From the NCBI RefSeq assembly GCF_014203395.1, contig NZ_JACHIW010000001.1:1-64000 (forward strand): a DNA stretch of 64,000 bases, in the 5' to 3' direction. Position numbers and translations under genes: made by a program. The notes beneath the pieces were generated by a model that did not search any database, was not told the DNA's origin, and saw only the letters and a list, made by a program, of their open reading frames with translations. How positions within the stretch are numbered: the stretch's first letter is position 1; each line of letters begins with the position of its first letter. The DNA comes from Saccharopolyspora phatthalungensis. Its GTDB lineage: Bacteria; Actinomycetota; Actinomycetes; Mycobacteriales; Pseudonocardiaceae. This document shows, in pieces, positions 19,100-29,339 of the stretch.

Positions 19100-19460
19100 A
19101 CGGACCGCAGGAACGACCGGTATTCACAGCGACTATTCACAGCGACCCTCGATAAGCGGCGGTGATTCCCGAAACGATCAGTGATCGTGCCCGTTGGGGC
19201 AGAGTGCGTGTACTAGATCCCGCCTGAGCTTGACTCCGCCGTGCCCGCGGCAGAATCTTGCGATGCAAAGTCATGGCCGGGACCTCAAAGCAGTGCCGCT
19301 GGGACCGGGCGTGTTTCGGGCTGCCTTCGTGGCCGGAAGACGCGCGGATTCAACGCCAGCGGGAACGACAGCGCCCGGCACGCGAAGCGATCGCCGACCT
19401 GGGTGGGTCTCGCCGCGCAGGCACTGGTCCTCTCACCCAGGTCGGAGCGAGGAGCGGGTC

Positions 19461-22298
19461 GTGGAGTCCTTCGCTGACGACAGCGTCCTAATCGGCCGCG
19501 ACGACGAAGTCCGGTCTCTCCAGGACGCCGTCCGGCAGGTCTCGCAAGGGCGCGGTGGATCGGTATGGATCGACGGCGAGCCCGGCATCGGCAAGTCGGC
19601 GCTGCTGGCGGCCGGTCTGGCCGACGCCGAGGAACTCGGCTGCCAGGTGTTCCGGGGCACCGCCGATGAGTTCGCGCAGCGGTATCCGCTGCGCGTCATG
19701 CTGGACTGCCTCGGTGTCGCGGCGAATTCGCCGGATCCCGACCGGCGGGCCATCAGCGAGATGCTGTCCGGTGCCTGCCCCGATCCGTCGGCGGTCGTCA
19801 GCGAACGATTGCTGGCACTGGTCGACCGCATGTGCACCACGTCACCCGTGATTCTGATGATCGACGACATCCAGTGGGCCGACGAGGCGGACCTGCAGGT
19901 CTGGCACCGCCTGGGCCGGATGATCGGGCACCTGCCGCTGCTGCTGATCGCCGCCGCCGGTCCGGCTCCCCGCCGCCCGGAACTGGCCTGCCTTCGGCGC
20001 GGGCAGATCGCCACGCACGCATCGGTCATCGTGCTGGATCCGCTCAGCGCCGCCGCGACGGCGGAGCTCGCCGGGCACCTGCTCGACACCGCGGCGGTAG
20101 GACCGGCCCTGCGGCAATTCCTGGAACGCGCGGCCGGAAACCCCAGGTATGTCCGCGAAATCGTCGACGCGCTCAACCGCGACGGCCACCTCACCCGGTC
20201 GGCGGACGACGTCGAGCTGACCTCCGAGTGGTCGACGCTGCCCGAACCGGTGGCGGCGCTGATCGCCGCCCGACTGCGCCTCCTCGGTGAAACCACGTGG
20301 GAAGTGCTGCGGGTGGCGGCACTGCTCGGCCCGGCGTTCTCGGTCACCGATCTGAGCACGGTGTCCGGCCGTCCCGTGGTGGAATTGGTCGGCGTCGTCG
20401 AGGAGGCCCTGGCCTGCGGCATCCTGCTCGAATCCGGTGCCCGGCTGGAGTTCCGCCACGGTGTGGTCCGGCAAGCCCTGTATGAAGGGATTCCGCACGC
20501 GCTTCGGCTCGCGCTGCACAACCAAGCCGCCCGAGCGCTGGACGCGACCGGCGCCCGGATCGAGTACATCGCGGAGCACTTGCTCGCCGCCCTGCCCGGC
20601 GAGGCTGCCCTCAGCATCGACGACCGGATCGTCGACTGGCTGGTGCGCAATGCGCGCAAGCTGGCCGACCGTGCCCCCGAAATCGCCGTCGACCTCCTTA
20701 CTTCGTGCTCTGCCGCGCTGGATCCCGACGACGCTCGCCTGGAACCGTTGCGACTCACGCTGGCCTCCGTGCTTCTCCTGCTCGGGCGCCCGGAGCAAGC
20801 CCAGGAACTGACCGAGCGGCTGCTGGCCGAAACCCAGGACCCCGCGACCGCCGCCGAGACGAGCTGGCACCTCGCGTGGTCGCTGACCACGCGGAACCGG
20901 CACGACCAGGCCCGGACCGTGCTCGAAAACGCCATCGGCGCGCCCGAACTGGGTAGTCGCTGGACCGCCCGCCTGCAAGGCTTGCTCGCCACCATCAGGT
21001 TTCGCCTCGGTCATGTCGAACCCGCGGCGGCGACGGCAGGCCAGGCGCTGGAGGCGGGGCGGCCGGGCGGCGATCGATTGGCGATCGGCTTGGCGCTGCA
21101 CGTGCGGGGCATGGTCTCGGCGGGGCGGTACGACCTGGCGGAGGCGGCTGCCGACTTCGATCGCGCCCTGACCGAATTGGGCAATGAGCCCGAATACGGC
21201 GGCCTGCGGTTGCAGATCCTCGCCGATCAGCGGCCCGTTCTCCTCGAACTCGGCAAGGTCGACGAGGCCGAGCAGGCCGTCCGGGAAATGCTGGTCGTCG
21301 CGGAGCGAAGCGCCGCCGCGCCCAGGCTCGGCGCGGCGCGGCTCGCAGTAGCCGAGCACTTCCACGCCACCGGGCGGTGGAACGATGCGGTCGCCGAACT
21401 GGAAGCGGCGATGCAGGTCTACGACCGGATGGCCACCACGCACCAGGCACGGTTGCGCGAGCTGATCGCGATCATCGCGAATCACCGCGGCGATCGCGCC
21501 GCTCCCGGGGCACAGCTGTCGCCCGGGAACCTCGCCGACGGGACCGATTTCGCGCTGTTGGCGCAAGCGATGCAGTCCGAGCGCAACGGCCACCCGGAGG
21601 ATGCCGTGGCGTGTCTGCGCACGGCGTTGGCGTCCGGGGCGCACCCGGGTACGCGGCACACCTGGCTGCCACGTCTGGTACGGCTCGCGTTGGCGGCCGA
21701 CGACCGCGACACCGCGGTCCGCGCCACCGATGCCTGCGAAGCCGATGCCGCCCGGGGCTCGGCTCCGGGAGTCGAAGCGGCGGCCCAGCATTGCCGAGGA
21801 CTGCTCAAGGGCGACCCCCTCCTGATCGAAACGGCCTACCGGCGGGTGGATCAGCCGCCCAGGCATGCCCAGGCGCTGGAAGACGCCGCCGTCCTGTTCG
21901 CCCGGCGCGGCGATCTCGGCGCCGCCCGCGCGGCATACGTCGAAGCGACCAGGATCTACACCGACCTGGGCGCCAACTGGGACCTGCTTCGCGCCGACGC
22001 CCGGCTGCGACCGCACGGCATGCGCCGGCTGCGCGCCCGGAGCCGCACCACGGCCACCGGCTGGGACGCCCTCACTCCCACCGAACTTGAGGTCGCCCGG
22101 CTCGTCGCGGACGGCCACGCCAACGCGGACATCGCGGCCATGCTGTTCTCGTCCAAACGGACCATCGAGGTGCACGTCTCGCGCATCCTGGCCAAGCTCG
22201 GGGTGCGTTCCCGGGTCGAGATCGCCATCGAGGCCACCCGGCACCCCCGTTCCGGGCAATCCGGACCGCTGCCGCAGAAGGACCGATATTGCGGTTGA
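19461..22298 (+). CDS. Large ATP-binding LuxR-family regulator (LAL-type)
   Basis: I choose GTG 19461 (945 aa), with GGAG eight bases upstream; an in-frame TTG at 19194 would add 89 residues of no family character. N-terminal AAA/STAND ATPase: Walker A GEPGIGKSALL near residue 38 and Walker B ILMIDDIQWADEADL near 131. A long helical TPR-like middle follows, and a C-terminal LuxR HTH (TPTELEVARLVADG, SSKRTIEVHVSRILAKLGV). LAL proteins are ATP-dependent transcriptional activators. It lies 361 bp after mycP in the same direction and shares architecture with the regulator at 23.8 kb, suggesting duplication. Control of the ESX locus is an inference. The 361-bp gap holds nothing else recognisable. 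Confidence 0.9.
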   Translation: MESFADDSVLIGRDDEVRSLQDAVRQVSQGRGGSVWIDGEPGIGKSALLAAGLADAEELGCQVFRGTADEFAQRYPLRVMLDCLGVAANSPDPDRRAISEMLSGACPDPSAVVSERLLALVDRMCTTSPVILMIDDIQWADEADLQVWHRLGRMIGHLPLLLIAAAGPAPRRPELACLRRGQIATHASVIVLDPLSAAATAELAGHLLDTAAVGPALRQFLERAAGNPRYVREIVDALNRDGHLTRSADDVELTSEWSTLPEPVAALIAARLRLLGETTWEVLRVAALLGPAFSVTDLSTVSGRPVVELVGVVEEALACGILLESGARLEFRHGVVRQALYEGIPHALRLALHNQAARALDATGARIEYIAEHLLAALPGEAALSIDDRIVDWLVRNARKLADRAPEIAVDLLTSCSAALDPDDARLEPLRLTLASVLLLLGRPEQAQELTERLLAETQDPATAAETSWHLAWSLTTRNRHDQARTVLENAIGAPELGSRWTARLQGLLATIRFRLGHVEPAAATAGQALEAGRPGGDRLAIGLALHVRGMVSAGRYDLAEAAADFDRALTELGNEPEYGGLRLQILADQRPVLLELGKVDEAEQAVREMLVVAERSAAAPRLGAARLAVAEHFHATGRWNDAVAELEAAMQVYDRMATTHQARLRELIAIIANHRGDRAAPGAQLSPGNLADGTDFALLAQAMQSERNGHPEDAVACLRTALASGAHPGTRHTWLPRLVRLALAADDRDTAVRATDACEADAARGSAPGVEAAAQHCRGLLKGDPLLIETAYRRVDQPPRHAQALEDAAVLFARRGDLGAARAAYVEATRIYTDLGANWDLLRADARLRPHGMRRLRARSRTTATGWDALTPTELEVARLVADGHANADIAAMLFSSKRTIEVHVSRILAKLGVRSRVEIAIEATRHPRSGQSGPLPQKDRYCG

Positions 22299-22343
22299 TT
22301 CGAAGCCGACCTCGTCCTGAACCGTTGACCGCTGCACGTTCCC

Positions 22344-22407
22344 GGAGGCGCTGCGCGTGACTGCCACCCTTGCCCAGGTCAGGGTGGCTGCGACGCGCAG
22401 CGCCTCC
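22344..22407 (+). terminator. Strong bipartite hairpin after the LAL regulator
   Basis: A perfect 15-bp outer stem (GGAGGCGCTGCGCGT with its complement) encloses a perfect 8-bp inner stem (GCCACCCT/AGGGTGGC). It starts 46 bp after the LAL stop and should terminate that transcript. The remaining ~300 bp before the sigma gene show no other element. Confidence 0.75.
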
Positions 22408-22715
22408 GTGCGGTGCTGCGGCCGGGGAGGAGGGCCGGTTAGGTGACCTCCGCACGCCAGGACCATCACATTCGGTATCACGGCGCGCACCCCGGCCAGG
22501 GTTCACGTTGCCCTTATCTACCCGATTTCGCGGTGTACGTGAGTCCACGGATTCCCCGGCGCACTACAAGAGGAAACCTGGTCATCAAGCAGACGGTGAT
22601 CGAGCGCGATCGGTCTCGCGGACAACTGCCACTGATCGGACCAGGGACGGTGAACACGGTGAATTCCCTCGCCCAGTACGGGAAGAGCGCGAACAAGAAG
22701 GGATGCGTCATCAGC

Positions 22716-23249
22716 GTGAGTGCGCCGAAGGAGCCTGCGTCCGACCCGCAGGCCGTGCTCCGCAAGCTCTACGCCGACTACTCACCGGCCCTGCACGCCT
22801 ACCTCTGCCGGTGGCTCTCCGATCCGCACCAGGCCGAAGACGTCGTCCAGGAGACGATGCTGCGCGCCTGGCGGCATGCCGACGCGTTGAGCCGTCCCGA
22901 ACTCGGCTCGGCGTGGGGCTGGCTGACGAAGGTGGCGCGCAACATCGCCATCGACAAGGTTCGCGCCCGCCGCGCGCGCCCCGCCGAGGTGGAGGAGTCC
23001 GCCGGCCTCGGAGTCGGCACGCTGGAAGACCACTCGAACGATGTGATCACCTCGATGTCGGTGGCCGATTTGCTGCAAACGCTGCTCCCCGAACACCGCA
23101 GCGTGCTCTACGAGGTCTATTTCGCCGACCGAACCGCCGCCGGTGCCGCCGACTCGCTCGGAATTCCGGTCGGTACGGTCAAATCCCGCGTGCACCACGC
23201 ACTCCGCAAGTTGCGCACGGCGATGGAGCCGAGCGAACTCGCGAGTTGA
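22716..23249 (+). CDS. ECF-type RNA polymerase sigma factor
   Basis: 177 aa from GTG 22716, with an AAGGGA ribosome site about 12 bases upstream; the frame is open further upstream (to 22443) but that part has no sigma-factor character. Region 2 is LYADYSPALHAYLCRW followed by DPHQAEDVVQETMLRAWRH. Region 4 is LPEHRSVLYEVYFADRT then AADSLGIPVGTVKSRVHHA, the usual ECF HTH. No anti-sigma gene follows, so it is either free-standing or controlled elsewhere. It sits between two LAL/SARP-type regulators, so this stretch is a regulatory cluster. Confidence 0.88.
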   Translation: MSAPKEPASDPQAVLRKLYADYSPALHAYLCRWLSDPHQAEDVVQETMLRAWRHADALSRPELGSAWGWLTKVARNIAIDKVRARRARPAEVEESAGLGVGTLEDHSNDVITSMSVADLLQTLLPEHRSVLYEVYFADRTAAGAADSLGIPVGTVKSRVHHALRKLRTAMEPSELAS

Positions 23250-23782
23250 GCCGTTCACCAAGCCGTGCGGCACAATGCCGATATTTCCGACAGCCCGAAC
23301 GGCGGCAGCGACGAACCCCCTCAGCGGCGAACGGCTAATGCAGCGAACGGCCGCAGTGCCGAACGGCTAATGGGCGGATCGTCCACAAGAGATATTTAGC
23401 CCGCCTTGAACATTTTCTGGCGCGTCTGAAGCCTGGAGCTTTGCGCGACGCCACCGCTACGCACCGGCGTGGACTACACCACGCCAGGCGTCGCGCACCT
23501 GAGCAACCCCCTGACAGGTCGGCACCTCCGCCGACGCAGCGCCCCGCCGACCCGAAGCCGGACTCCCGTGCGATCATCGCGGGAGGACGCCAGGTCGCCT
23601 TTGTCGCAATTAATCGTTTCAACGACGCTTGGTTCGGAAACGAAATTGAGAGCTTGGTCGCCCAACACGTGTACAGATGGGCAACTAACCGGACAATCAG
23701 CGAGCACGGGCCCAAAACGGTACCGGCGCTTGCACTACCCTGATAAGAGCGGGATTTCCTTGACTCTGGGAGAGAGGTGGCG
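23250..23782. other. Gene-poor stretch with small repeats
   Basis: 533 bp without a convincing gene. Near 23320-23370 the motif CGAACGGC recurs, twice as CGAACGGCTAATG, a short irregular repeat. The AT-richer part at 23600-23700 is a plausible promoter region for the downstream SARP/LuxR gene. Nothing else is recognisable. Confidence 0.5.
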
Positions 23783-26700
23783 ATGCCTGCGAGCGTGAGC
23801 GGCCCGCTTCAGGTCGAGTTGTTGGGACCGGCGCGCGCTTGGCTCGGGCAGGACGAGATCGCTCTCGGTCCGCCACGCCAACGAGCTTTGTTCGCCGTCC
23901 TGGCGTTGCACGCCAACCACGTTGTGTCCCGGCACGAACTCATCGATGCCCTGTGGGGCGAGTCGCCGCCGGCCAGCGCCGAAGGCAGTGTCTATACCTA
24001 TGTTTCGGGCCTGCGCCGCTGTCTGGAGCCGGAGCGGTCGCCCCGGTCGAACGACGGTGTCCTGATTTCGGAATCCACCGGTTACACCCTTCGGCTGCAG
24101 CCCCCGGAAGCCCTGGACGTCAGCGTCTTCAACCGGCTGCGTGAGCAGGGGCGCCAGCAGCTCGCCGCCGGCGACCACCAGGGCGCGGTGGAATCCCTGG
24201 ACGCGGCATTGGGCTTGTGGCGCGGCGAAGCGCTATCCGGGATTCCCGGCCCCTTCGCCCAGCTCCACCGGGAACGGCTCGCGGAGCTGCGCCTGGCCAC
24301 CATGGAACACCGGGCTTCAGCGGTGCTCGGGATGGGCGGCCACGTGGAACTGGTGGCCGAACTTTCCGGGCTCGTGGCGGAATTCCCGCTGCGCGAGTCC
24401 CTGCGCGCGGCGCTGATGATCGCCCTCTACCGCAGCGGCAGACCCGCGGAGGCGCTGGAGACGTTCCGGGACGCCCGCCGGGTGCTGGTCGAAGACCTCG
24501 GCATCGAACCCGGGCCCGAGCTGCGCGGCGTGCACGAGCAGATCCTGGCCAATGATCCCGCGTTGGACCCGACGCCGGCGAAGCCGCCGAAGTCCTCCGC
24601 GGGCACGGCACCGCTGTCGATCGTTCCGGCGCACATCGCCCGTGCGCTGCACCGAAGCGACGAGGACCGGTTCGTCGGACGCGCGTCGGAGGCCGCGCGA
24701 CTGCGGGAACTGGTCTCGGAGGTGCTCTCCGGCCGCGGCCGACCGGTGTGGATCGAGGGCGAAGCCGGCATCGGCAAGTCGGAACTGCTCGCGACCACCC
24801 TCGCCGACGCCGGCCGCCGCGGTTGCCAACTCGCGTGGGCGGTCGCCGACGAGTTGAGCCAGCGATTTCCGCTGCAGGTCATGACGGAATGCCTTGGCGT
24901 CGAGACGAAAGCCCCGGACACGCGGCGGGCACAGCTGGCCGCCGCCCTGCACGGGGAGCGTTCCACGGAATCGGTCAACCTACTGCTGGAACTCGTCGAC
25001 GAGTTGTGTGCGATCTCGCCGCTGATCCTGGTCATCGATGACCTGCAGTGGGCCGACGAAGCCAGCGTGCTGGTGTGGCATCGGCTTTGCGCGGCAACGC
25101 GCCAGTTGCCGCTGTTGCTGGTGGCGGCGACCCGCCCGGCACCGGACCGGGTCGAGGTGGGGCAGCTGCGTCGCGCCGTCGAATCGCGGGACGGCGAAGT
25201 GTTCCACCTCGGGCCGCTGACCGACCACGAGACCGAAGAGCTGCTCGGCGAGATGGTCGGGGCCAAACCGGGTCCGGTGTTGCGGGAGATAGCCGGGCGT
25301 GCGGCGGGCAACCCGCTGTACGTGCAGGAAATGACCGATGCCTTGATCCGCGCCGATGCCGTGGAGATCGCGGACGGCACCGCCGACGTCCCCGCGTCGT
25401 CGGTTTCCGACGCCCCCCGGTCACTCCTGGCCGCGGTCGGCAGGAGACTCGACCTGCTGTCCGCTTCGACGCGGGAAGTCATCCGCTGGGGCGCGCTGCT
25501 TGGTCTGGAATTCTCCGTCGCCGATGTCGCCGCCGCCACGGGCCGGCAAGCGTTCGAACTGCTGGAGGCATTCGAAGAGGCCGTCGTCGCCAACGTCCTC
25601 GTGGATGCCGAGTCCGAACTGGCGTTCCGCCACCCGCTGCTTCGGCAGGCCCTCTACGACGGAATCCCGAAGGCGGTGCGGGGCGCGCTGCACCGGCAGG
25701 TTGCCGAGGCACTAGCCCGTGGTGGCGCGCCGGTCAAGCAGGTCGCCGAACAGCTCCTGGCCGCGCCGAACGCCGACGACCGCTGGGTGCTGGAGTGGCT
25801 GGCGGAAAACAACGCCGCGGTGTCCAACCGCGCGCCGCTGATCGCCATCGACCTGTTCGAACGGGCGCTGGAAAGCTGCCCGATAGGCGACCCCAACCGG
25901 GAGTTGCTGCTCGTCGCGCTGGTGAAGGTGCTGTTCCGGGCGGGACGCGATCCGCTACAGCAGGCGCGGCAGGCTCTCGTCCTCGCGACCGACCCGCACC
26001 GGTCGGCGGAGATGCGCCAACTGCTGGCCGCGATGCTGCATCGAAGAGGGGAAACACCCGCGGCCATCGACACTCTCGGGGATGCGGCCGACAATCCCAC
26101 GGTGCCGGAGATCTGGCGTGCCCGGCACAGATCCCTGCTGGCGAACTTCCGGCGCGGCAACCTCAGCGATCTGGAGGCAACCGAGAAAAGCGCCGATGAG
26201 GCATACGAGGAGGCGGTGGCAACCGGCGACCGCTACCCCATCGCCCACGCGGTTCAGACCATGTGGCTGGTGGACACGGTGCGCCGGGACCATGCGCGAG
26301 CGCTCAAGCACATCGACAAGGCGCTCGACGTGGTCGGTGCTGACGCCGATCTCTCCGAGTTCCGCTTCGACCTGCTCGACAACCGCGCGTTCACGTTGCA
26401 GAACCTGGACCGCCTCACCGAGGCCGAAGAGACCATGCATACGGCGCGCGAAGTCGCGGCACAGCATCTTTCGTCCAGCGGCCTTCAGGTGACCGAAGCG
26501 GTGCACTACTACTGGGTGGGCCGCTGGGACGAAGCCGTGCTCGAATTGCAGACCTCGACCGAGGACGGTCCGGCGATTTCCTTCTACGGGTTGCGTGAGC
26601 CCGGTCCGGCCACACTGCTTTCGCACGGCGTCAGCGCGTTGATCGCCGGGCGTCGGGATGACGGGAAGACGGCCGCGCGTCATCTCGACGCGGCCGAGGA

Positions 26701-27472
26701 ATACTCGCCGTCCACCGGCGCCGAGCGGGAAAGCTGCGACTTCCTTTTGGTCGCGCAGGCGCTGGCGGCCGAGCAACGCGGCGAGCCGGACAAGTCGCTG
26801 TCCATTCTGGACCCGGTGCTCAATCCTGGCTTCGCGCCGTTGATGCTGCGCCACCAGTGGTTGCCGGATCTGGTGCGGTTGGCGGTTGAAATCGGTGACC
26901 TCGACCGGGCGAACCAGGCGCTGGAGGTGTGCCAGGAGGAAGCGGCCAAGGAAAGCCGGCCGGGCCGGGCCTTCACCGCGGTCGCGCGCTGCCAGGGGCT
27001 CATCTCGGGCGATCCGGAACCGATCATGGTCGCGGTGGAACACTACCGGGAAGTAGGCCGCGTGGTCGAACTCGCGGCAGCGTTGGAAGACGCCGCTTTG
27101 CTGCTGGCACAGCGGAATCTGCGCGAGGACGCGCAGTGCGCGCTGGACGAGGCGGTTCTGCACTTCGCCGAACTGTCGGCCCACTGGGACATCCGCCGGG
27201 CCGAGTCCCGGCTGCGCTCGTTCGACATTCGCCCGAGTGCGCAAACCTCGCTCGTCCGTCCCGCCGAGGGATGGGAGGCGTTGTCCCCGGAGGAAGTCCG
27301 GATCGCGACCCTGGTCGCCGAAGGCCGCTCCAACCCGGATATCGCGGCCGAACTGGCCGTGCCGAGACGCATCGTGCAAGGCCACGTCGCCCGCGTGCTG
27401 GCCAAGCTCAACGCGCACTCCCGGGTCGCCATCGTCGACGAAGTCCGCAGCCACGTCGCGGTCGGCTCGTAG
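23783..27472 (+). CDS. SARP/BTAD-type ATPase-LuxR regulator
   Basis: 1229 aa from ATG 23783 (GTG 23777 is possible; GGGAGAGAGG overlaps it, so the ATG is better). Residues ~5-100 are an OmpR/PhoB-like winged helix (VELLGPARAWLG, HELIDALWGE). Residues ~100-260 are a bacterial transcriptional activator (BTAD) domain ending FRDARRVLVEDLGIEPGPEL. An AAA/STAND ATPase follows (GEAGIGKSELL near residue 326, LVIDDLQWADEASV near 416), then TPR-like helices and a C-terminal LuxR HTH (LSPEEVRIATLVAEG ... RIVQGHVARVLAKLNAHS). SARPs with this full architecture commonly activate secondary-metabolite or secretion genes. The ATPase and C-terminal halves are close paralogues of the 19.5-kb LAL protein. Confidence 0.92.
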   Translation: MPASVSGPLQVELLGPARAWLGQDEIALGPPRQRALFAVLALHANHVVSRHELIDALWGESPPASAEGSVYTYVSGLRRCLEPERSPRSNDGVLISESTGYTLRLQPPEALDVSVFNRLREQGRQQLAAGDHQGAVESLDAALGLWRGEALSGIPGPFAQLHRERLAELRLATMEHRASAVLGMGGHVELVAELSGLVAEFPLRESLRAALMIALYRSGRPAEALETFRDARRVLVEDLGIEPGPELRGVHEQILANDPALDPTPAKPPKSSAGTAPLSIVPAHIARALHRSDEDRFVGRASEAARLRELVSEVLSGRGRPVWIEGEAGIGKSELLATTLADAGRRGCQLAWAVADELSQRFPLQVMTECLGVETKAPDTRRAQLAAALHGERSTESVNLLLELVDELCAISPLILVIDDLQWADEASVLVWHRLCAATRQLPLLLVAATRPAPDRVEVGQLRRAVESRDGEVFHLGPLTDHETEELLGEMVGAKPGPVLREIAGRAAGNPLYVQEMTDALIRADAVEIADGTADVPASSVSDAPRSLLAAVGRRLDLLSASTREVIRWGALLGLEFSVADVAAATGRQAFELLEAFEEAVVANVLVDAESELAFRHPLLRQALYDGIPKAVRGALHRQVAEALARGGAPVKQVAEQLLAAPNADDRWVLEWLAENNAAVSNRAPLIAIDLFERALESCPIGDPNRELLLVALVKVLFRAGRDPLQQARQALVLATDPHRSAEMRQLLAAMLHRRGETPAAIDTLGDAADNPTVPEIWRARHRSLLANFRRGNLSDLEATEKSADEAYEEAVATGDRYPIAHAVQTMWLVDTVRRDHARALKHIDKALDVVGADADLSEFRFDLLDNRAFTLQNLDRLTEAEETMHTAREVAAQHLSSSGLQVTEAVHYYWVGRWDEAVLELQTSTEDGPAISFYGLREPGPATLLSHGVSALIAGRRDDGKTAARHLDAAEEYSPSTGAERESCDFLLVAQALAAEQRGEPDKSLSILDPVLNPGFAPLMLRHQWLPDLVRLAVEIGDLDRANQALEVCQEEAAKESRPGRAFTAVARCQGLISGDPEPIMVAVEHYREVGRVVELAAALEDAALLLAQRNLREDAQCALDEAVLHFAELSAHWDIRRAESRLRSFDIRPSAQTSLVRPAEGWEALSPEEVRIATLVAEGRSNPDIAAELAVPRRIVQGHVARVLAKLNAHSRVAIVDEVRSHVAVGS

Positions 27473-27511
27473 CCCGACGCCACTGATGGTGGCTCGGTTC
27501 GATGCCCGGCA

Positions 27512-27603
27512 GCAGGTCGCGCGTAACCGTGCGACCTGCCGAGGAGTACTGGACCGCTTCGGTGTGCTCCGCGGCGGTCCAGCGATCGCCCGCGTGAACG
27601 CGG
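27512..27603 (+). terminator. Two hairpins between convergent regulators
   Basis: GCAGGTCGC/GCGACCTGC (27512-27539) and GCCCGCG/CGCGGGC (27586-27603) lie between the SARP gene and the convergent NarL-like gene; they probably form a bidirectional terminator zone. Confidence 0.55.
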
Positions 27604-27722
27604 GCGCCAGTTTCCGGTCGCGGCCGTGCTGACGTTCGTGCACGCGCCGGGAATCTGGAAGCGAGGCGACGTCCAGGGTCGCTGGTAGGCCGCCTGCACA
27701 CAACGTGGTCAACGGAATGCGA

Positions 27723-28346
27723 TCAGATCGCGCCGGCACGCATCGCGTATGCCACCGCGTGGGGCCGGTTGCGCAGGTTGAGGCGGCTGGTCACGCCGTA
27801 GATGACGTTCTTGACGGTCCGTTCGGAGTAGCACAGCTTCTGCGCGATCTCCGCGGTGTCCATGCCATCGGCCATCAACCGCAGCACGTCGACTTCCCGG
27901 TTGGTCAGCCCGGAAGCGCTCAAACCGCGCGGCGTCAGCACTTCCCGCTGCAAGTGGTCGATCTGCTTGAGTAACTCGCCCAGCAGATCCGGGGGCATCA
28001 CACCGCCGCCCTCGGCGGCGGCGACCACGCTGTTGATCAGGCGCGTCCCGGTCGCGGCCGTTCGCGGCAGCACCGCCACCACGCGGGATTCCACCGCGGC
28101 CAGCACGTCGGCGGGGTTGAGTTCATTGGTCACCAGCACCCGGGGCACTGACACCTGTTGTGCCGACTGGCGCAGTTCGGCCAGGACCTTGGCGTTGACG
28201 CGATCCACGGCGTACACGATCACGTCTGCGTCTGCCTCCGCGTTGCTCGGCAGCAAATACAGCTCCGATCGCGTGTTGAGGTAGCTCGTCAGACCGGCCA
28301 GGGTGATCGGATCTGCGGCTTGGACGGCCACTCGCACTCGGTCCAT
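27723..28346 (-). CDS. NarL/LuxR-type response regulator with atypical receiver
   Basis: 207 aa from ATG 28346 (GGGAG six bases upstream; ATG 28361 would add five residues). The C-terminal HTH is canonical: LTNREVDVLRLMADGMDTAE, then QKLCYSERTVKNVIYGVTSRL. The N-terminal half has receiver-like beta/alpha pattern (VRVAVQAADPITLAGL), but the acidic pocket reads QAADP and the phosphoacceptor strand reads DVIVYAVDRVN, with no Asp at the expected place. It therefore probably works without phosphorylation (orphan or ligand-responsive regulator). No histidine kinase gene is adjacent. Confidence 0.85.
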   Translation of the reverse strand: MDRVRVAVQAADPITLAGLTSYLNTRSELYLLPSNAEADADVIVYAVDRVNAKVLAELRQSAQQVSVPRVLVTNELNPADVLAAVESRVVAVLPRTAATGTRLINSVVAAAEGGGVMPPDLLGELLKQIDHLQREVLTPRGLSASGLTNREVDVLRLMADGMDTAEIAQKLCYSERTVKNVIYGVTSRLNLRNRPHAVAYAMRAGAI

Positions 28347-28441
28347 CAGGGTCTCCCACATGTTCCGTGATGTTGTGATCTCAGTGTGCGAAGACCGTCT
28401 TCATGGAATCTCTACGTCGCCTATACGCGCGTTTGCCCTGA

Positions 28442-28672
28442 TCAGGCCCCTCTGTCGGGCAGCGAGCAACGTTTCCACTCATCGAGCAGGAGGTCGATCC
28501 AGACGACGTGGAGCTGAGCCGCCTCATCGTTGCCCGAGGCACGGCACCATCGGACGTACTCGCGAGCGTCCGCCATCTCCGACTCCAACCGCCGCAGCGC
28601 GGGCCCGATTTCCTCGGACAGATCGGTCGTGACCAACAGGTACCTCCCTCTCCGATACTGTCGATTAACCAT
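28442..28672 (-). CDS. Small helical protein of unknown function
   Basis: Up to 76 aa. ATG 28672 lacks a ribosome site; a TTG at 28636 has GGGAGG at good spacing and would give about 64 aa. It is predicted helical and rich in Trp/Arg/Glu (ALRRLESEMADAREYVRWCR, HVVWIDLLLDEWKRC). I recognise no family. It stands alone between the NarL-like gene and the SSI gene. Confidence 0.5.
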   Translation of the reverse strand: MVNRQYRRGRYLLVTTDLSEEIGPALRRLESEMADAREYVRWCRASGNDEAAQLHVVWIDLLLDEWKRCSLPDRGA

Positions 28673-28842
28673 GCCTGATAGTCAGGAGCGAGAGAAGGTC
28701 CGGTGCCGAGCATTGACCTTTCGAGTAACCCATCTTGCCTCGTCGCGCGCGTGTGGACGCAGCGCGGAGATGCCGATCAGGCCTGTGGTCGCGCGGCCCG
28801 GCATGCCACGGGGATAGCCTGCCGAGCCGCGCACGGCGTGGG

Positions 28843-29241
28843 TCAGAAATCGAAGACCACGCCGAGTTCGGACTGCTTGATGCAGTCGTTGCCGAAGGTG
28901 TGCGAGTAGTTGACCGGCTTGCCGGCCCACCGGCCGGTGGCGGTCACATCCACCGGATGCCAGATCATCGGGCAAATGGCGTCCGGCGACTGCTTGGGGA
29001 TGTCGTTGAACTCCCCGGAAACCTCAGCGAGAACCGCGCAGGCGTCAGCCGGATTCGGGTGCGAGCCACCAGCGGGGTCGCAGGTGAGCGTGACGACGGA
29101 TGGCTTGCTCTGCCCCTCTTCGTGCGAGGACAGGATGATCCGGCTCGCCGGGCCAGGGGCCGCCGAAGCGGGAAGCTGACTGCCCCCGGATAACAACACA
29201 CCTGCCACCAACAAGCGACCTATGAACTGTAACGCGGCCAT
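28843..29241 (-). CDS. Subtilisin inhibitor-like (SSI) secreted protease inhibitor
   Basis: 132 aa; ATG 29241 behind AAGGAGGAAA. Signal peptide with a likely cut after PASA. The mature part carries the SSI signature: LTCDPAGGSHPNPADAC, then CPMIWHPVDVTATGRW, then HTFGNDC and a Phe-rich end. The four Cys would form the two conserved disulfides. The reactive-site region CPM-I keeps Met at P1 as in Streptomyces SSI, predicting inhibition of subtilisin-like serine proteases. It is monocistronic, as is usual for the family. Confidence 0.92.
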   Translation of the reverse strand: MAALQFIGRLLVAGVLLSGGSQLPASAAPGPASRIILSSHEEGQSKPSVVTLTCDPAGGSHPNPADACAVLAEVSGEFNDIPKQSPDAICPMIWHPVDVTATGRWAGKPVNYSHTFGNDCIKQSELGVVFDF

Positions 29242-29339
29242 CTGAGCGTTTCCTCCTTGTGGGTAAACAGATCCGCGGCGGAATTACCGCGGATCCGCAC
29301 GGCAAGCGACATCGATTCCCGGCAACCGGGCACCGCTGG

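Noticed and set aside
19842..22490. Leftward open frame of 882 codons, and another at 25955-27739
   Set aside because: Antisense shadows of the two large ATPase/LuxR regulators.
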